This document shows, piece after piece, positions 50,000-58,448 of a stretch of 64,000 nt of DNA. The first letter of the stretch is position 1; the number at the start of each line of letters is the position of its first letter. A program made the position numbers and the translations under genes. The notes under the pieces are model-generated. The model made no database searches and was not told where the DNA came from. It saw only the letters and a program-made list of their open reading frames with translations. The stretch is from JAWABC01 sp043810595 (GTDB lineage: Archaea; Nanobdellota; Nanobdellia; SCGC-AAA011-G17; VGLX01): positions 38,135 to 102,134 of the forward strand of contig JBDRNX010000031.1 of assembly GCA_043810595.1 (NCBI GenBank), written 5' to 3'.

Positions 50000-50547
50000 T
50001 TTCCTATTACATACATTTCTTTGCTTCCGCTTTTTGATGCTTCCGGCTTTGCTGTTTTCACGAACTTGAATTCTTTTTTCACTTCGTTGATGAAATTCTG
50101 GTAGTCTCTGCCTTGGAAGATTTTGCATACGAAGTTGCCACAGGTTTTTAATTTTTTCTTTGCTACAGTTAATGCTTGTCTTGCTAGGTCATAGCTCCTT
50201 TCCTGGTCCAGCTCCCTTATTCCAGATGTTTTTGGGGCCATGTCGCTCAGGACTACGTCAAATTTTTCCAGAGAATCTACAACTTCTTTGTTGTATATGT
50301 CTGCTTTTATGAAAGTGAAGTTTTCTGCTCTTACCTTAGCCTTTTCCAAATCTATCCCTACTATCTTTCCTTCGCTTCCCACGATTTCTAGCGATGCTTG
50401 AACCCATCCTCCGGGGCTGCATCCCAGGTCAAGTACCCTACCTCCTTTTTTTATTATTTTATATTTCTTGTTAAGCTGTTTCAGTTTGTAGACTGACCTG
50501 GCATAGTACCCTTCTTGTCTCGATTTTTTTGTGTAAAAGTCTTTCAT
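49984..50547 (-). CDS. rlmE: 23S rRNA 2'-O-methyltransferase RlmE (FtsJ)
   Basis: Methylates the ribose of a uridine in the A-site of 23S rRNA. In 187 residues: SRQEGYYARSVYKLKQL at the start (catalytic Lys), SAM motif VLDLGCSPGGW (about 38-48), DVVLSDMAPKTSG (catalytic Asp), CKIFQG (Lys) and KEMYVIG (Glu), so the K-D-K-E tetrad is intact. It sits 2 bp downstream of the HerA-like gene. Confidence 0.95.
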   Translation of the reverse strand: MKDFYTKKSRQEGYYARSVYKLKQLNKKYKIIKKGGRVLDLGCSPGGWVQASLEIVGSEGKIVGIDLEKAKVRAENFTFIKADIYNKEVVDSLEKFDVVLSDMAPKTSGIRELDQERSYDLARQALTVAKKKLKTCGNFVCKIFQGRDYQNFINEVKKEFKFVKTAKPEASKSGSKEMYVIGKCKNT

Positions 50548-50549
50548 AT

Positions 50550-53183
50550 TTATGTAAGGCCAAGCTCTAGTCTCTTCTTGTGCGTTATCGCTGTTGGCGC
50601 TTCCCCACCGTGCCAGGTGAATCTTGGTCTTACCCTTATCGGGTATATTCTTTCAGAATTGTCGTCTAATATTATTCCTGCACCCGCTTCTCTGGGCAGG
50701 TTGTTTAAATGTGTTAGCAGGTCTTCTGTTTGGTAGCTCTGCATCATCTCGTTCAGTGCTTCCACGTCTGGTCTTGCTGTGATCCTGTGGCTAAGGATTA
50801 AGTCTGATTGCGTCATGACATCTTTGTGTATTTTTCCTGGTTGTTGTGTTGCTAGTATCAGCGATACTCCTGGTTGTCTTCCTTCTCTGAGGACTGTTAC
50901 GAGCGCGTCTGTTGCTGCTGTTTTTCCAACGTCTGGAAGGAATTCATGTGCTTCGTCTAACAGAAGCCATACCATTGGTTTTTTGTCTTTTTCTTCTTCG
51001 TCATATCCTCCCACGTAACTGTAGCCGCCGCTTATCATCTTTATCTCTTCTGTCTTCCTTGCCCCCATTCTTTCTAGGAATAGTCTTTTTGTTATTAGCC
51101 CTATGACAAGTGATTTTACTCCCCATCCTCCTGATCCTGTGTAGCAGCTTACGTCGAGAACGCTTACTTTTCCTGCTTGTGATATTTCGCTCATCTTTGT
51201 TCCTTCCATGTCAAACAGCCCCCATCCTTTTGCTGCTCTGAATCTGTTTTTGGCTGAGTTTTTTGTGTTTATGTCCAGTTCCTTGTCGCTGTCTATTGCT
51301 TTTACTATGTCGTCTATGTCATATTCTGTTTTTCCTTTTTCTTGGAAGTCGTACAGCGTTTTTTCTATCGCTATTGCTACCGGGTCGTTTTGGTTTAGCT
51401 CGAAGGTTAGTATCCAGTCTTCTGCTGTCAGGTCGGATGGTTTTATCGAGAATGAGTAGTCTGTCGGTATTCCCTCGTCTTTGTATTTTTGGTAGTAGCC
51501 TTTTGGGGTGTATATTTTTATGTCTAGCCCCTCTGGTTTCATGTCCCAGTCTTTTAGCAGGCGTCTCTCTTTCTCGTTGGGATATTTCATAGTCCAGAAT
51601 ATTCCCATAGTGTCAAATATTATTACGCTCATGTTGTCTGCTATCTCTTTTTGTAAGTGGGCTATGCCTTCTGCTATTACACCTAGCGACCAACTGTTAT
51701 GTACTATTATGTCATTTGCTATGAAATTGTGCATCTCAGGTACGCCTATGTCATAAACTGTGAAATCTCCTTCAAGTTCTTCAATTCCAACTATCTCGTC
51801 CCAGAATATGTCTGAAGTGGCTAGTAAATACATTGCTTCATTTTGGTCTGCTTTTGCTATCCCCATGAGTTTTTGCCTAGAAGGTGCATAACCTATGCTG
51901 CTCCTTAAGGCTTTTGGGGTTGTATACCCAAATGTTTTTCCTATTTCTGCCCAGTTGTTTGGTCTGTATAAGCCCCATATTTCCTTAGGAATTGTGTCTA
52001 CATTTGGGTTCCTTGTAATCCACATAGTTTCTTCTAAACATTTTCTCTGTTTTTGTTCTTTTTTACCATAAAACCCTATCTCCTTGACAAATCTAAACAC
52101 ATTTTTGCCATTTATAACCAATTCAAAAGAATCAAACATTTTTCCATTTAATTTTATTTTTTTATTCCTTAGTTTAGAAAGGACTTCAAATCTAAGGAGT
52201 AAATGCTGGACTTGTCTTATCAACTTCTCAGATGAAGATGCATAACTAATCTCCCAACCATTCTGGTGGTATATGCTTCCGTCACAGCTGAATAACCTAT
52301 TAAGGAATAAGGACAGTTTTTCTTTTTTTAGCAGCATAATGCTTTCTGGGATGAATTTGTATTGTGATTTCAACCCGTGTATGCCTTCTTTTTCTAAGAA
52401 TTCTCTTATACTCCTTTTTTTGCAGCTTATCCTACTGCCTCTTGCGAATCTTCCTTTACAATCTCTTTTAATGTCCTCTTGCGCGGTACATACTGTCCTA
52501 TAGCCTTTTTCAACAATGCTATAGTGGTCTTTTTTCTCTTTTTTAAGTTTTAATTTGGAATCGAATGTATTTAGAGATTCTGAAAATTCGTTTACGATCT
52601 TTTTATCGCTATTTGAGAACAGTACCCCCTTCTTTGTATGACCCTCAGCTATAAGATATGCTAAGAGTTTGATTTTACAGTCTTCCATGTCATCGTTCCC
52701 AAAGCAGGGTATATTCCTTGGGGTTGCTATCCTGCTGTTTATTGTTAGTTCCTTAACAGGTTTCCACCCCTTTATTGTTAATAGGGGGTGTTCCGGAGTT
52801 AGTTTTATCTCTTTTCCGCTCCTTAGTTTTATTTTTAGCAGCCTATCTACCCTCCTTTTATAGAATCCCTCTTTTTTTAGTTCTCTAATCCTTAATTTAT
52901 TATCAAGCCCTAATACTTTTTGAGTATTCTTTTCAAGGTCCTTTATAGGAGCCGCATTACCATTTTCTAGGGTTATTAACGTATCTTCGTGTAAACACTT
53001 TCCCGAGCCCCTTTTCCCTGCTACAAGGATTACGTGGCTCCTTACCACGTCTATGAAAATGTTGTTTGATAGGGAGGTTGTTCTTCCCATCTTTACATAG
53101 GACTTTCCTAGAAATAGTACTCCTTTGTCACCGAACTTTTTTCTGTCGGATTCGTCTCTTCCGACTATTATGTTATAAACCAT
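50550..53183 (-). CDS. HerA/DUF87-family ATPase interrupted by an intein
   Basis: An 877-residue precursor. The extein is about 443 residues: N-terminal HAS-like barrel, P-loop AGKRGSGK split by the intein after Lys62, then SWSLGVIAEG; Walker B WLLLDEAHEFLPDVG (about 733-747); LATQQPGKIHKD (sensor); and a C-terminal Arg-rich end (IYPIRVRPRFTWHGG). HerA works with NurA in end resection, but no nurA-like gene is adjacent. The protein can be active only after splicing because the intein splits the ATP site. It shares its strand with rlmE and nucS downstream. Confidence 0.9.
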   Translation of the reverse strand: MVYNIIVGRDESDRKKFGDKGVLFLGKSYVKMGRTTSLSNNIFIDVVRSHVILVAGKRGSGKCLHEDTLITLENGNAAPIKDLEKNTQKVLGLDNKLRIRELKKEGFYKRRVDRLLKIKLRSGKEIKLTPEHPLLTIKGWKPVKELTINSRIATPRNIPCFGNDDMEDCKIKLLAYLIAEGHTKKGVLFSNSDKKIVNEFSESLNTFDSKLKLKKEKKDHYSIVEKGYRTVCTAQEDIKRDCKGRFARGSRISCKKRSIREFLEKEGIHGLKSQYKFIPESIMLLKKEKLSLFLNRLFSCDGSIYHQNGWEISYASSSEKLIRQVQHLLLRFEVLSKLRNKKIKLNGKMFDSFELVINGKNVFRFVKEIGFYGKKEQKQRKCLEETMWITRNPNVDTIPKEIWGLYRPNNWAEIGKTFGYTTPKALRSSIGYAPSRQKLMGIAKADQNEAMYLLATSDIFWDEIVGIEELEGDFTVYDIGVPEMHNFIANDIIVHNSWSLGVIAEGIAHLQKEIADNMSVIIFDTMGIFWTMKYPNEKERRLLKDWDMKPEGLDIKIYTPKGYYQKYKDEGIPTDYSFSIKPSDLTAEDWILTFELNQNDPVAIAIEKTLYDFQEKGKTEYDIDDIVKAIDSDKELDINTKNSAKNRFRAAKGWGLFDMEGTKMSEISQAGKVSVLDVSCYTGSGGWGVKSLVIGLITKRLFLERMGARKTEEIKMISGGYSYVGGYDEEEKDKKPMVWLLLDEAHEFLPDVGKTAATDALVTVLREGRQPGVSLILATQQPGKIHKDVMTQSDLILSHRITARPDVEALNEMMQSYQTEDLLTHLNNLPREAGAGIILDDNSERIYPIRVRPRFTWHGGEAPTAITHKKRLELGLT
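51696..52997 (-). mobile_element. Intein with LAGLIDADG homing endonuclease
   Basis: 434 residues (Cys63 to Asn496) with splice-site residues intact: first residue Cys in CLHEDTLITLENG; block B LTPEHPLL (T-x-x-H); block F near FTVYDIGVPEMHNFIAND; block G ending IIVHN, followed by Ser497. Two LAGLIDADG motifs appear as LLAYLIAEG (about 173-181) and LNRLFSCDG (about 294-302), both with an acidic residue, so the endonuclease is probably active. It sits in the P-loop, a known intein hot spot. Confidence 0.92.
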
Positions 53184-53230
53184 AATTTTTCTATTATCTT
53201 TGGCTTATTAAAGTTTTTCTGAGTTAGAAA

Positions 53231-53650
53231 TTAATCCATTTCAGATTCTTCTACCTCTTCTTCTGTCACTTCGTCCTTTTGCGGTTTTTTCTTCCTCTTT
53301 TTTGTTTCTTCTTCCACGTCCGCTTCTATCTTGTCTACCTTTTCTGTTTCTTTTAGTTCTCCCTTGCCTATAACTTCTAGTTTTCCGAGTCTTCCTGCGC
53401 TTAGCTGTTTTTCTCCTTGGAATTCTGAGACCCAGCCATTTGTTATTCTTATCTTGTCTCCCGCTTTTACCTTGTCTATGTCATCGTTCCACAGGCTTAC
53501 CTTTATGCTTCCTGACTCGTCTTTTGCTGTTGCGTTTGCCACTCTGCCGACGTTTCCGAATTTCTGGAATTCTCTTACTTCTCCTACTTCTTCTACTTCT
53601 AATTCTATGTTCACGTTTCCTTGTCTTGGTTTCAATTCTTTAACTTGCAT
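53231..53650 (-). CDS. ssb: Single OB-fold ssDNA-binding protein (RPA/SSB-like)
   Basis: A 139-residue protein with one OB fold (about 8-95): VNIELEVEEVGEVREFQ, ATAKDESGSIKVSLWND and ITNGWVSEFQGEKQLSAGR, which match the crenarchaeal-type SSB pattern. A long charged tail (EADVEEETKKRKKKPQKDE) ends acidic (EVEESEMD), as protein-interaction tails do. It is expected to coat ssDNA at forks. Confidence 0.88.
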   Translation of the reverse strand: MQVKELKPRQGNVNIELEVEEVGEVREFQKFGNVGRVANATAKDESGSIKVSLWNDDIDKVKAGDKIRITNGWVSEFQGEKQLSAGRLGKLEVIGKGELKETEKVDKIEADVEEETKKRKKKPQKDEVTEEEVEESEMD

Positions 53651-53714
53651 TTTGTCACCTTCAAACTTCTTCTTTGTAATCCTTTATAAAATTTTGCTTT
53701 TTAATCTTATCACC

Positions 53715-53915
53715 TTAATAGTCTTGACTGAATTTCCAAACAATAAACATTATTAAAAGACCAATCATAACTGAAATTAATAGTGATAATAAAATATAAT
53801 CTAACCTACTAGTTTGAACTAGAAATATAGATAATGTAGCAAGAATGGCAAACATAGCTAGCAAATTTACCATATTAGTATAGAAGATTAATCGCCTAAT
53901 AGGCCTTTTTCTCAT
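53715..53915 (-). CDS. Small two-TM protein (cassette gene 3)
   Basis: A 66-residue protein with two membrane helices (about 15-32 and 40-60) and a basic N-terminus (MRKRPIRR). It overlaps the gene before it by 4 bp. Base use is more A-rich than in the flanking replication genes. Unknown. Confidence 0.6.
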   Translation of the reverse strand: MRKRPIRRLIFYTNMVNLLAMFAILATLSIFLVQTSRLDYILLSLLISVMIGLLIMFIVWKFSQDY

Positions 53916-54286
53916 TGATTTTCCCCCTGAATATCCCTAATCGCCTTTTTATAGGCTAAAATGCCTAATACAAATAAAACTCCTCCAGAAAATAAAATTA
54001 TGTATTCTTGTGAAATAATCAAATTTTGATTAAATAGAAGATGACCCTTTATAGAGTAGTACATTGCGGATATTCCCCCATAAACTGTTGCTGATGTAGC
54101 AATAGTATACAAAAGATCCGTAACCACAAGAATATCTCTAGGTCTTTGTCCATTTGCTTTTAAAACTTTATTCCTTCTATGCCTTTTATAAATTAGAATA
54201 AGGTAAAGCACAATAGCAATTATTAAAGTTGAAACCATATCCCATCTTAAATCCTTCACAAATCCATAAATAAGCTCACCAGTCAT
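53912..54286 (-). CDS. Multi-TM hypothetical protein (cassette gene 2)
   Basis: A 124-residue protein with about three membrane helices (residues 15-33, 53-74, 90-110), joined by the basic YKRHRRNKVLKANGQRP loop. No motif recognised. It is followed by the two-TM gene with a 4-bp overlap (ATGA), so these are translationally coupled. Confidence 0.6.
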   Translation of the reverse strand: MTGELIYGFVKDLRWDMVSTLIIAIVLYLILIYKRHRRNKVLKANGQRPRDILVVTDLLYTIATSATVYGGISAMYYSIKGHLLFNQNLIISQEYIILFSGGVLFVLGILAYKKAIRDIQGENQ

Positions 54287-54287
54287 A

Positions 54288-54518
54288 TTATCTTATTAAT
54301 GCACTAACTATACCCCCTATAACCCCCCCTATTATTGCAGCTTCCACTGTTCTAAACAACATAAACCCTAAAATTATTCCTCCAAATATAAATACAACCC
54401 CTCTTAAGTTTAAAATTCTATTTAACTGTCCCTTTTTATTTAATTTTGGGTGTGGTACCATAAGCATTTTATTTTGTACATTATTGGTATTAATAAAATT
54501 TTTCATCTGTTTAACCAT
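54288..54518 (-). CDS. Small membrane protein (cassette gene 1)
   Basis: A 76-residue protein (or 72 from ATG 54506) with two Gly-rich membrane helices in the C-terminal half (GVVFIFGGIILGFMLF and AAIIGGVIGGIVSALI). It overlaps the end of rfcL by up to 16 bp. With the two following genes it makes a cassette of three membrane proteins inserted between rfcL and ssb. Function unknown. Confidence 0.55.
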   Translation of the reverse strand: MVKQMKNFINTNNVQNKMLMVPHPKLNKKGQLNRILNLRGVVFIFGGIILGFMLFRTVEAAIIGGVIGGIVSALIR

Positions 54519-55681
54519 TCAACTTCTTCTTCGCTGAGTTCCAGCTGTTCTACTATCTCTCCACCTTTCCCTTTTTTGAATATCGGTTTTAGGTAAGGCA
54601 GTTCCTGTATTGCCCTTCTTCTTGAGGTGTGTGTTGTCGCTGCCAGTTTTTCTGCTATGATGTTTCTCTTCGCATTCCTCATTTTTGCTTGCCACAATTT
54701 CAGTATTCGTCCTGTTCTTTTGTAGCTTACGAAGTGTTCGTTCTTTTCTTTCTTTGCCATTGCCACTCCTGCTGTCAGCAAAGCGTTTACGTAAACGAGG
54801 AAGGCCCAGTGCTGCCACCTTCTTATCCTTCCTTTGAATACATCAGCCCGTGATATTTGTTCATATGCATTTACCAAGTCTTCTCCTTTGTATTCTAATG
54901 GTAGGTTTGCATCTATCCACAGCATAGCCTCATCTAAGTCCAGGTCTGTTTTGTTCAGTGCTCCTAGAACGTTTTCCGGTTTCCTGCTCTTGAATATAAC
55001 TCTTAACGCGTTTATGATGGATTCTTTCTGTTCTCTTTCTCCAAGCTCATCGAGGTTTTCAAGCGTGTTTTTGACGCTTGTCAGTATTTGCAGGTCGTTT
55101 ATCGCTCCTCTCGCATCTCCTCCTGCTCTTCTTGCCAGGTCTTTTAGGATTCCTTCATCGTATTTTATCTTCTCTGCTTCGCATATCTTTTTCAGTATGT
55201 TGGCTATGGTTACGTAACTCAAAGTTCCGAATTCTATGGTTTTGCATTTTGTTCTTAGCGGTGCTAGTTTTTGTGAGAAAGGCTCGTTGCTTATTATTAT
55301 GATTGGTACTTTCGTCTCTTCTATCACCTTTACCAGGGCCTGCACTCCTCCCCTGTCTTCTTGTCCTGTTATTCCGTCAACCTCGTCAACGAGTATTATC
55401 TTGCTTTTTTTGAATAGGCTCATCTGTTTTGATGATATCCCCAGTATGCTTTCTATGTTTGCCTTGTTCCTGGTGTCTGATGCGTTCACTTCGAGTAACT
55501 CATAATCGAGTTCTCTTGCTAGAGCATGTACTGCACTTGTCTTTCCGTTTCCCGTCCCACCATATATTAGTAGTGCGCCTTTCTTTTTCTGCAAGACAAA
55601 ACTTTTTACTTCCTCTACTGCCTTGTTATGCCCATAAAGTTCTTTCAGGCTTTTCGGTTTGTATTTTTCAGTCCACAGCAT
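54503..55681 (-). CDS. rfcL: Replication factor C large subunit
   Basis: Clamp-loader large subunit. In 392 residues: TEKYKPKSLKELYGHN (start), Walker A YGGTGNGKTSAV (about 39-50), NASDTRNK, Walker B IILVDEVDGI (about 95-104), ISNEPFSQKLAPLRTKC (sensor 1 and Arg region) and a C-terminal collar. No clear PIP box is seen at the end (LELSEEEVEWLNR), although many archaeal RfcL carry one. It follows the coiled-coil gene with a 14-bp overlap. Confidence 0.95.
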   Translation of the reverse strand: MLWTEKYKPKSLKELYGHNKAVEEVKSFVLQKKKGALLIYGGTGNGKTSAVHALARELDYELLEVNASDTRNKANIESILGISSKQMSLFKKSKIILVDEVDGITGQEDRGGVQALVKVIEETKVPIIIISNEPFSQKLAPLRTKCKTIEFGTLSYVTIANILKKICEAEKIKYDEGILKDLARRAGGDARGAINDLQILTSVKNTLENLDELGEREQKESIINALRVIFKSRKPENVLGALNKTDLDLDEAMLWIDANLPLEYKGEDLVNAYEQISRADVFKGRIRRWQHWAFLVYVNALLTAGVAMAKKEKNEHFVSYKRTGRILKLWQAKMRNAKRNIIAEKLAATTHTSRRRAIQELPYLKPIFKKGKGGEIVEQLELSEEEVEWLNR

Positions 55682-56876
55682 GTATCCTTACCTCATAACC
55701 CAGTTCTTTAAGTTCTTTTTCTATTTCCTTTACATATTCTTTTATGTTTTCTTCTTTTATTTTTCCCAATTCCCTTTCTATTTCCTCTATTCTTTTATCT
55801 TTTTCTGTGATTTTGTTATGCAGTTCTTGTTTTTCCTGTTCGTATTTGTTTTCTCTTACTCTCTGCTCTGTGTTTTCTTTCTCCTTGTCAAGTTCTTCGT
55901 GTTCTTTTATGAATTTCGTGAGGTATTCCTCGTTCAGTTTTTCCCATGATTCAAGTGCTTTTTTCTTTTTGTCCTCTTTTAGATCTATTTTCCCTTCTAC
56001 TATCATCTTTTTTATATCGTTGAGATATTTTATTACTTCAAGTTCTTTGTCTTGTTTCAGCGTTCCTGCTGCATTTTGTATGTATTCTTCCACCTTTTTT
56101 ATGTAGAACAGGTTGTTGTACCTCTTGAATGCTTTTTCAAGCGGTGAGAATAAGTTTAGTAGTTCGTTGTCTAGTTCTTTTTTCTTGTGTTCTATTTCTT
56201 CTAGTTGTTTTTTTAGTTGTTGCAGTTCTTTTGCTTCCCTGCCTTCTTCCAGTTTTTTGATTTCTTTTTCTGCCTCTTTCTTTTCCTTTGCCAGTTTCTC
56301 TTTTTCCTTTTTGTATTCTTCTCTTAACCTTTCATATTCTTCCTTGTTTTTTCTTGCTTTCTCTATCCTTTTGATGTGTTTTTTTATTCCTTCTATTTTT
56401 TTGAATTTCTGTGCCTTTTTCATGAGGGTTTTTGTGGTTTTGTCTATTTCTTTTATGTTCTTTGCCGTCTCTGCCAGTTCCTTTCCTATGAGCGTTTGCA
56501 TTATTGCAAAATTCCTTGCGGTTCTCTTTCCCAGGTTGTCCAGTTCTCTTTGAATATTTTCATAGAATTCGATTATTTTTTCCGTGTTTTTTTCTTCTGG
56601 GATGTTTGTTTTTTCCAGGAATACCTCTACTGCTCTTACATAAGCTGGTACGTTCCCCTTTACAACGTCTTTTGCTTTTTGTGGCACCTGGTCTTTTATC
56701 TCTACTTCTTCAAGTTTTTTGAGGTTTTGTTTGAGTTGTTCCCTGATGTTTTGTATTTTTTGCAGTTCTTCTTTAATGTCTTCTGTTTTTACATTAATAG
56801 CTATCCAGTTTTCTAGTTCTTCTAGCTTTACTTCCTCTTCTTTTTTCCTGAAGAGGTTTCTAAAGAAGTTCATCAT
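55668..56876 (-). CDS. Coiled-coil protein encoded between rfcS and rfcL
   Basis: A 402-residue protein starting MMNFFRNLFRKKEEEVKLEE. It is mostly helical and charged, with long coiled-coil stretches (about 165-250 and 320-395), including KEKEKLAKEKKEAEKEIKKL. No P-loop or hinge is visible, so it is not an SMC or Rad50 itself. It overlaps rfcS by 4 bp and rfcL by 14 bp, so all three must be translated together. A role with the clamp loader or chromosome is inferred only from this position. Confidence 0.7.
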   Translation of the reverse strand: MMNFFRNLFRKKEEEVKLEELENWIAINVKTEDIKEELQKIQNIREQLKQNLKKLEEVEIKDQVPQKAKDVVKGNVPAYVRAVEVFLEKTNIPEEKNTEKIIEFYENIQRELDNLGKRTARNFAIMQTLIGKELAETAKNIKEIDKTTKTLMKKAQKFKKIEGIKKHIKRIEKARKNKEEYERLREEYKKEKEKLAKEKKEAEKEIKKLEEGREAKELQQLKKQLEEIEHKKKELDNELLNLFSPLEKAFKRYNNLFYIKKVEEYIQNAAGTLKQDKELEVIKYLNDIKKMIVEGKIDLKEDKKKKALESWEKLNEEYLTKFIKEHEELDKEKENTEQRVRENKYEQEKQELHNKITEKDKRIEEIERELGKIKEENIKEYVKEIEKELKELGYEVRIHAVD

Positions 56877-57826
56877 TTTGTCATGAAGTTAGCCAGCAGC
56901 GCTTCAAGCTGCACAAATTCGTCTGATCCTTCAACCATCCTGAATTCTATCTCACCGCACTTGTCCACCAATCTTACTTTTCTTTCGTCTTCTATGTTCA
57001 GGTTCCAGATCTCTCTCTGTATCTGTTTTATTATGTCAAGTCCTGATAACCCATAATTTAACATTACATCAAGTAGCTTGTCTCTTGCTTTTATGAAATC
57101 CCCTTTTAGTGCTGTTTCTAGCACCTCTTTGACTTCTTTTGGTCTGGCTGCGCTCACGAGGTGGTATATCAGCTCTTCGTTTACTTCTTTGCTCATCGCT
57201 GCGCAGCTTTGCAGTATGTTTTCCATCCTTCTTACGTCTCCGTTTGATACCTCGTAGAGTGCGTCCGTTGCTTTTTTGTCTACTTTTATCTTTTCGTGTT
57301 TTGCTATCTCTTCTATTATCTCTTTTATGTGTTCTTTTCCTAGTGGTTTGAATCTGAATATGGTGCATCTTGATTGTATCGGGTCTATGATCTTGCTTGA
57401 GTAGTTGCAGCTGAGTACAAACCTTGTTGAGTTTGTGAAGTTTTCCATGGTTCTCCTTAGTGCTTGTTGGGCTTCTTTTGTTAAGCTGTCACATTCATCC
57501 AGGAATATTATTTTGAAAGGTACGTTGCCAACTGCCTTTGTCCTTGCAAAGTCTTTTATCGTGCTTCTTACAACATCTATGCCACGTTCATCAGACGCGT
57601 TAAGCTCTAAAAAGTTCTGCCTGAATGTTTCTCCAAATAACTCTCTTGCTATTATTAACGCCAGGGTTGATTTTCCCACTCCCGCCGGGCCTGTAAATAA
57701 GAAGTTGCTTATGTTTTTTTGCTTGGCCATCGCCTTTACTCTTTCTACTATCCTTTCTTGGCCCTTGAATTCCTCGAAGTTTTTTGGCCTGTATTTTTCT
57801 GTCCAGATGCTTTGGCTTCGGTCCAT
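56873..57826 (-). CDS. rfcS: Replication factor C small subunit
   Basis: Clamp-loader small subunit, 317 residues, intein-free. TEKYRPKNFEEFKGQERIV (start), Walker A GPAGVGKSTLA (about 44-54), LNASDERGIDVVR, DECD box FLDECDSLT (about 109), and SRC motif SCNYSSKIIDPIQSRC (about 138-153). A promoter element TTTATAAAACTTAC is upstream. First gene of the rfcS, coiled-coil, rfcL unit. Confidence 0.97.
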   Translation of the reverse strand: MDRSQSIWTEKYRPKNFEEFKGQERIVERVKAMAKQKNISNFLFTGPAGVGKSTLALIIARELFGETFRQNFLELNASDERGIDVVRSTIKDFARTKAVGNVPFKIIFLDECDSLTKEAQQALRRTMENFTNSTRFVLSCNYSSKIIDPIQSRCTIFRFKPLGKEHIKEIIEEIAKHEKIKVDKKATDALYEVSNGDVRRMENILQSCAAMSKEVNEELIYHLVSAARPKEVKEVLETALKGDFIKARDKLLDVMLNYGLSGLDIIKQIQREIWNLNIEDERKVRLVDKCGEIEFRMVEGSDEFVQLEALLANFMTK

Positions 57827-57950
57827 CTTAGAACGCTAAGTCTTGATTTTTCTTTATAAAACTTACGTGCACGGCTTACGGCTAAATATATAATGCAATT
57901 AATATTTTACAAAACAACTTTTAAAAGAATTAAAAATGAAAAAGGGAGGA

Positions 57951-58301
57951 TTAGAATTCCTCTGAATCCTCGTAGGATTCCTCATCCGTTCCCTCATCTT
58001 CAACCATATCTTCTTCTGATTCTTCATCCTTTTCCTTGGGTTTTTCTTCGCTTGATTCAGGTGTTCCTTGAGCGGCACCAAGAACTTCTGCAAAGCCCAC
58101 GTTCTTCAGAACTCTTGTAATCTTTATCCTTACGCTGTCCCCTTCTTTGGTGTTTGGTACGAATATGACAAATCCTTTGACCTTTGCCATTCCGTCACCT
58201 TTCTCACCTACGGCTTCTATCAAAACGTCTATTTCTTCTCCGACTTTTATAGGGGCAAAGCTCTGTCTAGCCCCAAATCTATTTCCTTTTCTTTGCATCA
58301 T
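57951..58301 (-). CDS. TRAM-domain protein with acidic tail
   Basis: A 116-residue protein. The TRAM domain (about 16-72) reads PIKVGEEIDVLIEAVGEKGD, then GFVIFVPNTKEGDSVRIKITRV. It is followed by a very acidic tail (EEKPKEKDEESEEDMVEDEG). Stand-alone archaeal TRAM proteins bind RNA and act as RNA chaperones. Start: ATG 58301 or the next Met. The gene is divergent from ileS. Confidence 0.9.
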   Translation of the reverse strand: MMQRKGNRFGARQSFAPIKVGEEIDVLIEAVGEKGDGMAKVKGFVIFVPNTKEGDSVRIKITRVLKNVGFAEVLGAAQGTPESSEEKPKEKDEESEEDMVEDEGTDEESYEDSEEF

Positions 58302-58448
58302 TTTGCTATCTCACTCCTATATATATTTTATATAAATTGTACTTAGAAAAAGCACAATTCTTACCCCCTTTTCTGACTGGCGGACTATTTAAACTTTTCT
58401 TTTGGGTTTGGAAAGGTTTTTAAACGTTTTTCATCTGCTTTTATTTTT

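Noticed and set aside
55668..56876. SMC or Rad50 assignment for the coiled-coil protein
   Set aside because: No Walker A/B or hinge motif is visible.
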